DNA of 64,000 bases. It comes from Zerene cesonia (lineage: Eukaryota > Arthropoda > Insecta > Lepidoptera > Pieridae). The notes beneath the pieces are model-generated. The model made no database searches. It saw only the letters and a program-made list of their open reading frames with translations, and was not told the origin of the DNA. Shown here one piece after another: positions 28,801-40,800 of this stretch. Numbering within the stretch: position 1 is the stretch's first letter; each line of letters starts with the position of its first letter. The stretch is taken from contig NC_052110.1 in the NCBI RefSeq assembly GCF_012273895.1, positions 3,224,001 through 3,288,000 on the forward strand. Reading direction: 5' to 3'. Both the position numbers and the translations under genes were made by a program.

Positions 28801-31800
28801 AAAATGTTGATAGCATTATTATTACCTTATACCTGACAAATTACAAATTGATTGAAATAATAAGAACGAAAATTAATATTTTACATCTCCATCCAAAAAT
28901 CCTCTAAAAATGCCTTATCCTATTTATGGCTTAAGATCTTTTCAGGATTTGTTAAAATGAGGTGCGGATTGTGTAATTATCAAGTGGTGTATCTTACCCC
29001 TTTATCTTTGCCATAATAAAACAATAAATTCGTTATATTATGCGCCTATTAAATTGTTCGACGATCCACTGTAGCGCCTGAGATCGATTTATGACTTTGA
29101 CACGTTAATGACTCTATCGAGAAGCGAAGCCGTAGCAATAATAATAATATATAGGATAAAGTAAACTTTAGTCTATGAAACAAGCCAAGATCGAGATCAT
29201 TTCGGCCAGTTCGTCCTTAATGCATCCGCGTTTACATAAGACCTAGCGAAGTGACACGAGTATTAGATATATTCGTGAAGTAAAAGTTTTAGCCGACGTT
29301 TGCGCAAGCCAGGTCACGTTTGAGTACAATACCACCTGTATGATCCGGATCCAGCATGTTACTATTTCGCAACGCATCTAGGACTCCTTAATGGGTAAAT
29401 ATATATTGAATTCGTGCATCATTTGGCACGTTTGTTTATTTATGCCACTGCTTAGTGAGCGGTTATAGTCAATTTAGTGATCAGATTGCCACGCCGGTGA
29501 AATATGGGTAACGCGATGTTATGTATATTGCAATTGTTTAATGCCGCTTATGATTTATTTTTATCACTATATTCAATTTGAAAGGCAATTAAATCGTGGC
29601 TTGCTGGCGGCTTCAAATGTTAAATATGTTTCCTTGATTCGTAAATGAGATCATTCTTTGACTTTTTATGTAATTTTTGTTCAGTCATTATATCTGTTTT
29701 ATTATCGATTTTTTGTAACTCATCCTCATCTTTTATTAATGTGTTATTTTTTTTTATTTTTATTCAGTGAATTTTAAAATATTTCTCAATTACTTATAAC
29801 TTTATTGATTAATGTGGTCACTGGAGACGCAAAATTCTTGCAATTTCGTTTGCCGTCTTCTGAAATTAATACAAAATTGAAAACGAAAATGCCATAAAAC
29901 CTGTTCGATATTCCGCCCTTATCAACTTTACTAGATTTCGGTCGTAGCTTTCATTTGCTCGGGCTTACAACACCAGCTCGGATAGAGTCGTCAGTCGCAT
30001 GTACCCGGGCACACAGCAATAAATTAGCACTCCAGTGTTCCCACGAGCGAAACCGTATCAAGATGAGCCTCGAACAACGCTTCGACTCGAAACGGGGACA
30101 GCGAAATGCTTTATTTTCTCACTCGATTTATTCCAAGTGACATTCTCTTACGTTTTGTTAGCTGTCACTCGGGCGTTCTAACGAAGTATTGCTTTGTTAC
30201 TTAACACCGTGTTCTATCAACGATGTGTTGGACTTAATAGAAATACAACGTTTCGTTTAGCCTCTTTGCTTTTGACTGTATTAAAAGGAATTTAATTCGC
30301 ACTCCTTGAATTTTTTTATGCTAACATCATTCAGCATATTTTATAATCCCTGTTAGGTACTTATTGCAACTGTTCTTTAGTATGTGCAGTGTAGTTAATT
30401 TAGAATAAATATAGAATTAAATGCGGTTGGATGAAGAAACACAATAAAAAAATAACAATGCTGCGTCATTGTGTTTCGTACTTATGTCAAATGTCACCAT
30501 TATAATGAAAGATTCCAATGTATTTGCTCTAAACAAACTTTGCATAGTGTAATGACTTCAACACACGCATCATCTATCAAAGCTTCGGATCCAATAATTT
30601 GTTACGCTTCTCTACAAGTGAATGTGTTCCCCGAGATTAGATATCAATTAATTCAAATTTCCAATTATGTCGATGATCATTTATTTGGAAGTGTTCACGG
30701 TGTCAAGTTATTTGGAGGAGCACGAGGTCCGGACGGTTACTAATAGTTTTGCTGTATCTTGCATAATCTAGAGTGATTTATTATTTCGCGTGCTCATTTT
30801 ATTAGCGGCCGTTTATTTAATCGTTTTAAAGAAATGCTTATAAAATTTATTCAAATCGCAATAGAAAGATTCTGCGAAGTGAAGAGCACTTTCTCGTTTA
30901 TTTTCAAATTCGTTGTTTCGTATACAAGGTATTTCAATTTAGTTGTTATATAATAATGTATGTGTATAGTACCTACACTAGTATTATTCATAAATTCTGA
31001 TGTTAATTAACTCAGATTTTAAATTATGCCGCCCACAAAAAATCACTTTATCGTTGATCACTCCCAATTAGTTACATACATTATTATATTCGTTTATAAT
31101 CGTTATATTATTCGAAATAATGTATGTGTTAACTGTATTCAGTATGTATTAAAATGTTCGAGGTTAAAAAAACCTATGAGGATCACAGTGATAGCTTTCT
31201 GTCGAAACTATTCTGCTTTATGGACAATGTCAATATACACATGAAACATGTTATTATCATAGAAAATTCTAGAGGATTGCATATTTTTGCTTTCTAATGG
31301 ATAAATAAACCTAGTTACCACTACAAACACCGTAAAGCTTTTTCATCATACATCGACCTAACAGCCGTATAGGGCTAATTTTAGCTGAAGAACCGCAAAT
31401 ATTTGTTGGAACCCGCCCTCTTACGTGATAACATTGTCGGGATAACGTTCTGGGTTCCTGGTCTTGTAACATCCACCCTATTCATACCTTTAACCCTTAA
31501 CTTCTTACTTTCATTAACCCGTTCACTACACTGTTCTGCATTATACAAAATGCTCAATACGTCAAAAGTGTAATCATATCGAATCAAATTCTTCACTAAC
31601 AAAGCAGGAGTTAGGCGTCGCCTTGGGCGTGTTAATGCTAATTATTATAATCAACATGATTAAGCACCACATCCGTAATTGTGATCGATTGGACAATGGC
31701 ACGGGGCACTGGAATCCGTCTCGACTGGTCATGATCACGATAGTGACCGGTGACGAATCTATCAACCCTGCTTTTGATAACACGAAATACAATACAGTCC

Positions 31801-34800
31801 CAGAGATTTAAAATGTGTGCATAAAGAACATATCGCGTTGGTTGTAGAACGTTGTAAATAGCAAGGAATTTAGGCAAAATAGGAAAAAAGCTTTAAGCCT
31901 AACAGGATAAATCTTTTAAATCTATCATATTTTGATTGCAACGCTATACCAGCGACTATACTATAAATGAGGTGTTCATCCACGTGGCATTCATCCCTTT
32001 TAAAGAATTCATCTTCGAAGTTGAGAAATGTTTAACCACATAGCGTTCCGATACCGTGACAATGGAGCATAAACATATATATCGCTGTAGCGAACGCCTA
32101 AAGGTCCTATATTTTATACAACGCAAGCTCCCTAGCGTTAGTTACGCATGTCCAACGTCCACATAGTAGCTGACCCCAAAAGCCTGTATCGGATCGTGAC
32201 CCGCCCTGACCCCGATCTACTTTCCAACTATTGTCTTTGCCTAACACTTGGCATAATTCACCTATAGTTTAACACTGAAATAACTCTGTTGGGACACACG
32301 TCGCGTTAGTCATCAGAATTGATTAGCGGTATCATATTTATTCGATATTTTATCGTTGGTTCTATTTAGTAATTTAATACTTGAATGTCAGCAGGGTTTA
32401 TAATTTACCTTTATTTACACTTTGTCTGCATACGGAACATATTCGTTATATTTGTGAAAATGTTCATGAATGTCTTACAAATTCACTTTTGTTTCTTGGT
32501 ACCTAGCTAGTCACCTTATTTTGTACACACTTATTCCTTTCATGTTTTAGCCTACATAACATATACAGATCCTACAAGTAAAATCTTCTTTAGTCTAGTT
32601 TGCACTCTGAACGTATATAAAATTTTCTATCCTTCAAATAATGTTAGACACATAGCAGTAAGACAATACCACTAATAACATTGAATCGTCGAGAGCCGTT
32701 ATTTTTTATGGTCCCCAAATTAATAACGTACATTAATCACTTTTCAGCAAACGTCATAACATTTCCCAATACTAATCGTGTTAGACCGCTTGAATGCTTC
32801 TAATTGAGCTCTGAAAGCATTGCTTCATTGGATCGATTATTGAAACAATTGCCAAAATTTATTGTTACGCAAACATTAATGAGCATATTCGATGTTGTAT
32901 TGTTTCGAGTATGGCCTGGATTAATGATATTATTGGTAGCCTCTTGACCTCGCTTGCGTTTAGATGCTATCACAGCTTATCTATGATTATATGTCGAAGT
33001 GGTTTGTCTTACGGAACTAGATATGATTGTGGTTTTGCTGTAGGCGTTATGGAAAGCTAGTAGGTTTCAATAGATGCTTTAAATTCCTGGAGAGAAGAAA
33101 AATAAAGACTGTTTGCATCGCATTAACAGTCAGAGAACAAGTCGAATTAATAAAGGTGCATGCCTTGATTTTTTAACACCATACAATGTTTATGTGTGTT
33201 AAATGAACTCGAAAATTACTTAAACACATATTTAAGTTTATACTGCACAAATATATTCTGTTACATAAACTACAAGAACACATAGATTACAAAAATGTCA
33301 AACAAAATCTTTGACTTTCCTTTACGCTAAATCTATTTTTAACACTTCGCTTTTATAGTATAATTTTACGCCTCCCATTCAGTGGCCAAAAATAAGAATA
33401 CTTTTTATGAGATCGCATCCGTATCGTGATTGCACGCACGGTCAGCCTGGATGGAGATTTTGATTTCTTCTCGTTTGTTTGGCGGTTTTTGTGTTAGGTT
33501 AGGGGTTTGATGCGGTTCATTCATTCGGAAATCATCAATCGAGGTGTCGTGACCGCTGGCGGGTCGGGTCACGATGTAGCTACTGGTCAGATGGCGTGTT
33601 TTCACGTCGACGGCTACGGATTTGTTAATGAAACCTTTTGGGTTGTTCGCACGCGTGATTTCAAATTTGTGGCGCTTGGGAGAGAGATTTAGTAGCACTG
33701 CGACTTATATTTGTAGCAGTCAAAATTGTTTTGTTGGAGGTGTATTCTAAATTAAGCAATGGCACATAATAAAGAATTAATTAAGTTAATAAAATATTGT
33801 AACTTCGTGTTCTAGCGGAGACGTAACATCATCACGGAGTATTTTTTTTCGACTGAATTGCAAATACTGTTTAATAGAAACATCGTTCTATATATTCATC
33901 AAATTTAATATACTTAAAATATTATATTTAAAAATTTATCATAAACATAACGATTAAATTAGTACACAAATATGCGACAGTACATCCCTTTCACCACTTC
34001 TGCTCCTTGTCTGTGGGAAATTCTACATGAAAATGTTCAATTCACAAGCCAAAAGTTAACGAGGGAGCCAATAAATAAACGTTCAATTTATATTATGATT
34101 TATCGCTTTTATAAGGTGTTACACCGACTCTAATAGATAACTGTAATCTCAGCACGGATACAGTTAGTACAATTGTGATATCAATATAATGTGAATTTTA
34201 TTTAATTTCTTTTTAATTTATATCATAAATAAGTATATAATATGGTACTTAATAAAGAAGAAAAAAGGTAATATTCAATTCTCTTAATATAACATTCAAA
34301 GCATTTTGCGAATGTAACTCAGAAAATGATCAAGAGATGGCGCTAGTAGTCGACTGAGCGGCGGTATAGAAAAAGTTTATGAGCATCGTAAGATGTTTCG
34401 GATTTTTAATCTTAGTTAACTTTGCGCAGAGGCAATATCGTAACCGATGAGGTTAATCCGAGGTGCGATTATTGCTAGTTGAAAACTTTNNNNNNNNNNN
34501 NNNNNNNNNNNNNNNNNNNNNNNNNNNNNNNNNNNNNNNNNNNNNNNNNNNNNNNNNNNNNNNNNNNNNNNNNNNNNNNNNNNNNNNNNNNNNNNNNNNN
34601 NNNNNNNNNNNNNNNNNNNNNNNNNNNNNNNNNNNNNNNNNNNNNNNNNNNNNNNNNNNNNNNNNNNNNNNNNNNNNNNNNNNNNNNNNNNNNNNNNNNN
34701 NNNNNNNNNNNNNNNNNNNNNNNNNNNNNNNNNNNNNNNNNNNNNNNNNNNNNNNNNNNNNNNNNNNNNNNNNNNNNNNNNNNNNNNNNNNNNNNNNNNN

Positions 34801-37800
34801 NNNNNNNNNNNNNNNNNNNNNNNNNNNNNNNNNNNNNNNNNNNNNNNNNNNNNNNNNNNNNNNNNNNNNNNNNNNNNNNNNNNNNNNNNNNNNNNNNNNN
34901 NNNNNNNNNNNNNNNNNNNNNNNNNNNNNNNNNNNNNNNNNNNNNNNNNNNNNNNNNNNNNNNNNNNNNNNNNNNNNNNNNNNNNNNNNNNNNNNNNNNN
35001 NNNNNNNNNNNNNNNNNNNNNNNNNNNNNNNNNNNNNNNNNNNNNNNNNNNNNNNNNNNNNNNNNNNNNNNNNNNNNNNNNNNNNNNNNNNNNNNNNNNN
35101 NNNNNNNNNNNNNNNNNNNNNNNNNNNNNNNNNNNNNNNNNNNNNNNNNNNNNNNNNNNNNNNNNNNNNNNNNNNNNNNNNNNNNNNNNNNNNNNNNNNN
35201 NNNNNNNNNNNNNNNNNNNNNNNNNNNNNNNNNNNNNNNNNNNNNNNNNNNNNNNNNNNNNNNNNNNNNNNNNNNNNNNNNNNNNNNNNNNNNNNNNNNN
35301 NNNNNNNNNNNNNNNNNNNNNNNNNNNNNNNNNNNNNNNNNNNNNNNNNNNNNNNNNNNNNNNNNNNNNNNNNNNNNNNNNNNNNNNNNNNNNNNNNNNN
35401 NNNNNNNNNNNNNNNNNNNNNNNNNNNNNNNNNNNNNNNNNNNNNNNNNNNNNNNNNNNNNNNNNNNNNNNNNNNNNNNNNNNNNNNNNGTGAAATACCG
35501 TCCGCTATGGCAATTTTTGAACGGCCGTTGAGGCCTAATATTCTCTATTTGTACTTAGTCCCAAGTTACTTAATCCAGAGCATTCAGCCCTCATGGTTAG
35601 ATCAATGTGACATACTAACGGTTCGCCCGGTTTCGCCCGTGGTACATATATAGCCTTCATCAGTAAATTGGCTATCAAACACTGAAAGAATTTTCAAATC
35701 GTACCCGATGTTCGTAAGATTAGTGCGTTCAAACAAACAAACTCTTCAGCTTTATAATATATACATTATCTATATATATTTTATTATTATATATATATAA
35801 TATATACATTACATAATATATACATTATCATAATTTTGGAGATACTTTTTCTTTAGTATTTAGGTTATAAATATATACTATCATTAACATTATATTTTAA
35901 AATCACAATCAAAGTTGGAAATAGCCAGCAGCTCAAACAACAATCAAAGCCAGCAGACCTACACACAGTTCATTACATTACACACCATCAACAAATGGCC
36001 GTAACAAAAAGGATTAAACGTCGAAACAACTCGAAGATTACGCGTCGATCCAGATTTAATAATGTCAAAAAGATTTGACATTTACCCTCGGTGAAAGTAC
36101 GGGCTTATTGAGTGGAATCGATTGATCGACTTATAATCGTATTATCGGTTCGCGGGGGGTCCAATAGACTGTGTCGAGTTTATAAGTGTTGGAATCATGC
36201 TTAATGAAATGCTGTATAGGATTTGTTCAAATTAGTTTAGGTATGATTGAGAAATAATTTAGAGTTATTATTGCTTAACGGTTGGTCAGTAAACTGTTTC
36301 GGTTTTCGTCTGGCGTCTGTATTAAATGTGCGCGTTTGTTTTTTATTGTAGTTGAAATGAAACAGTATGTTAGAATACCTACCTACTTTTATTTGATAAC
36401 GATAATATCCTACTAATCCTATCTTACTAATATTAAAAGTTTAAGTGCGAAAGTTTGTAAGGATGTGTTTGTGTTTGTTGGTCTTTCACTCAAAAAGTAC
36501 TGAACCGATTGCAATGAAATTTGATACGTAGATAGTTGGACAACTGGAATAACATATAGGCAACTTTTTATCCCGATATTCCTACGGGATTATTCCTCTG
36601 TAATGTTATTGCTCTGACTTAATTCTGAACTAGAGAATTATTAAAATGTACAATTAATTATAATACTTTTGCTTTACTTAGTAGTATGAAAACACGTTTT
36701 TATTGTTGATAACACCCTTCGCTTTAAAACGGGGAGAAACATGCACCGAATACATGATCTGATCAAATATTATAAGATGATTACGTCTCGCCGTCCTGCT
36801 CTGTATAAGAGCGAGTGAGACAATTTAGTTGATTACTACTACTAAATTCTATGAAGAATCAACTGTTGCGTATTTTATTTTTCTTTAAGTATTGTTATGT
36901 ATACATTATAGTGATAGTTATCGTGAAATGCGCTGAGTAAATGATTGGGAAAAAACAACGTAAGTAACGGTCATATATCTCTCAACACTCAACGTTGCAT
37001 TTGTAGGGACTCCATGTTAATGAAACCTCTTCATAACACTTTAAAATATTAGGTTATTACTATAAATATTAGGTACATACTATATGATATAGGTACCTTC
37101 TATGAACGAAATAACAATAGCGGATTATTACATTATGTGTTAACTAAAATCTGCAAGTATTGAATAAAAATGAAGTGTTGAGTGATATAGGCTATATAAG
37201 TACCATGAGCGAAGCCGCGGCGGACCGCTAGTATTTAATAATTAGATATATATTTTTATTTGGTTACTAGTATAGTATTAGATTATTTAAAAATAAAGTT
37301 ATATGTAGGATTTTGAATTTATTATACGTAATTATAATGTACATATTCAATATTTCGCTTCAAACATTAAATCGTTCATGCATACACTCTATAAGATCTT
37401 GACACAAGACAAATCCCCACTTCACACCGAGTCCTACAAAGTTTGTATGTCTGTGAATCCTACCAGCTCGTGATTTATACGCTCTCCTTACTGACAGATG
37501 GCGGCGTAATGGCGCGATTGATTTACGAAACCGATTTAATAGTTACCTAATCGGTGATCGAGCTTAGCCTTTATTAAATACCGCTGACGTGTTTCCGTTC
37601 ATTGATATGTTGTATATTTCACATTTTTGAATGATGCAGGCAAATTGAGTTCCTACAGTTTACACGCCATCGAATGGTATACTTAATAAGTGTGTGCGAT
37701 GAACTGTATTCTTAGAATCTTTTCATCACAATTCATATTTCGAATTCACCGTTTATGGAAAAGCCCTCACCCATTAGCTCACAGATGTTAAAACCGTAAT

Positions 37801-40800
37801 AGAGCTAACGATTTTACGTCTGGCGGAATAGTCTTAGCTTATTTATATTCTTTTACTAATTATCAATTCATATTTCTTAGAATTGGACGTCTTGCAGAAG
37901 GAAAGACATACGTAAACAATTTTATACCAAACTAGCTGCGCCCCGCGGTTTCACCCGCGTAAGTCCGCATCCCGTAGGAATATCGGGATAAAAAATAGAT
38001 GTTGGCCGATTCTCAGACCTACCCAATATGCTTACCAAATTTCAGAGGAATCGGTCAAGCCGTTTCGGAGGAGTATGGCAACGAAAACTGTGACACGAGA
38101 ATTTTATATATATAGAAGATATTGCTTCATTGTACCTCTAGAATTTTAAATATTAAACAAAGAATTTTCAATTTACAGGACCTCGTAGTTTATACTCAAC
38201 AGTGTCAAGAGTCATTCACGATGCTAGTTTTATATATACATTTTCAATTTGCGGTGACTACTTATTTCAAATTGTGTAATAATTAAACAAACAAATCGTT
38301 AGAATATTGGCAAAGTATCCAAGAACATTTTATGTTTGTTTCTACGCTTCTAGAATGTTTTATCATATTACTAACTCCGATTACATCGAATTTATGTGGT
38401 GTATTAGAATTACGTCCGCGAGGCCCTAAATATAAGCGTTATCAGAAACATGCGTTTTAACCGCTACCGCTGCTTTTTACGATATCTTGAACGGCTCCAC
38501 TCTTTTATTTATTTCACATTTACGTCCGAGGGTGAACGTCTAAATCCAAACGACACATATTTATGAGTCGACAGCTTCGACGGCTTACAAGACTGCGATA
38601 AAAACGTACATTTTGTCGCTTGGCGTTTGGCAATTGCGTCATTTATTGCCGACTTTTTTGAATCCCATTACTTTTGTGCATTTTAAACGCGCTTTTACAT
38701 ACGATCGTCTTTTGTTGTAGGCACAATTTCACGGCATTTTTATAATATATACTTAATGGATGCACACATAGAGAAATAATGAGTAGAATATCTGCTTCTT
38801 ATATTGAAAACAACGTGTTTTTGCAATATTTCGTGAAATGATTATCAATTTTATCTAAAATTGTTTTATAAATTCTCCATAAGTGAGCAATAAATATAAT
38901 AAAGCTAATAAGTTTCGTCCAATTACGTAAATACCCTATTTCGGCACGGGCCAGCGAGCTAATTATTTTAAGTGTCAATAAATAATAAAGATGGCCGCGC
39001 GCCGTTGAGTGCTCGTCCATCTCTCTTATCTCAATTCTTAATGCGCCTCTTCGCTGGTCATTCTTTTTTTCAAATTTGTTTTCTTTTTTCCCATGTCAAC
39101 CAGTGGAAGTTTAAATTTTGTGTTGACAGTATGAAGGTTTTATGTTTTAATCTGGACTTTATGTTCGTTTAATCTGTAGTGTGGATAGATTATTCACAAC
39201 GTTTCTTTCACCTTTTTATCTAGTTTATGGTCAGTCGCGTGTGTGAATCGAGCGATTTATGTTGTATAAATGATGTTTAATTTTGTAAGTGGTCTAAACG
39301 ATTCGGCTTTCTGCCTCAAATTATCAACGATTTAAGGTGGTTTATGAAGTCATAACGATAAATCAAAAGTGCAACAACGATATTTTGTTGCATTTCCGAA
39401 CAGGGACGGACCATCGATCACGGCGTTTGAATAAATTTATGTTACGTAATTGCGGTGTGCGTGCGCGCAAGATGGCTCAAGTATTATGTTGTTTACGAAT
39501 TACAAGCAAACTTGACTCTAGCTTTATTGCACCATCGCTATTACAACGAAACGAACGAATTATTTGCGACTTTGGTGGTATATGGCAATTAAAATAAGAA
39601 ACCTTATAGATGGAAATACAACTCTACCAGTTAAATTTATGATTCTTCAACGGTAACGCAAACGGTAATCTTTGTTTATTAAGAAACAATAATATCTAAA
39701 ATTTCCTATCGAAAAAGTTATCCCTCCATCCTCCTTTATCATAATTTATATGCACGAAATGAGATACTCAGTACGTTACAAACTTAAGCATTCCTCGACG
39801 TTAATTTCGCCGAAGCATTACAGCTCCGTTACCCAGCGACCACAAAACATCGAACATAGATGTAGATTGCTGAACGGAGCGCAATTTAGCATGTATCCAG
39901 TATCCAGCTAAAACATACGAGGTCGAACTACACAATCAGTTGGGGCTGCGGTTAGGACAGGCGTGAACTCTCAATTAGTGTAATCTTGCTGACTTGGTAA
40001 TACACCTAGTTGAAGACCTTTAGGTGTACCGCTCGACCTATGGCAGTTAACACTTTATGGGAAAATTGGATATGAGAGTTGGGTGGTTACTAAACTGATA
40101 TATGTATCAGAATTATTCCATTTGTATGATCATGGCTGTCACTTCAAAGAATACTTGCTAGTTTAGTTCATAAGTGACAATGATAATTCAAATGATATTC
40201 AATATATAATGCAAAGATCCTTTTTAAACATGTGTAGTGAGGGAGTATCTTATCTTTATTACTGCACTAAAATCCCACGCGTCTCTTACGATTATACTTA
40301 ACGATATGTGCAGAAATCAGTGCGTCTTATATTACTACAAACCCATAATGATGTTACAGTATGATATCTGGAAAGGTTATAAGCGAATATAAATATATAA
40401 TAAATAACGAAACATGGAACTTTATTTAACTTAAAGCTGATCGAAAGTCAATTACTATAAGTGAAAGTCATATCTCTTTGTACACTCTGATAAAAATGAC
40501 AATATTTTTTCATACTCGCATAAAATAAATGAGTGTGATGCAATGCGACCGAACGGTTGAAATTTCCCGCCACGTGCTCAACATTCTTAGCTTTATATTA
40601 GCCAGGATGGAAGTGTCATACAAACGTTAGTTTCAATATCTGAAATTACAGTTGCGGTGGCGCCTCAGTAATAACAGGGCGCCGATGCACAGGTGTCCCC
40701 TCTCATCACGCGAAATTGCCTGCTAAATGTACGTCTGATGTAACCAAATGCTTGCCTTTCATCGAGCCGCTAAAGTAAAGGATATTAGTTATTATTGAAT

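Noticed and set aside
33405..33698. Overlapping open frames on both strands (97 codons -, 61 codons +)
   Set aside because: No recognisable domain, no splice context tying it to a gene, and both strands open equally, as expected by chance in a less AT-rich patch.
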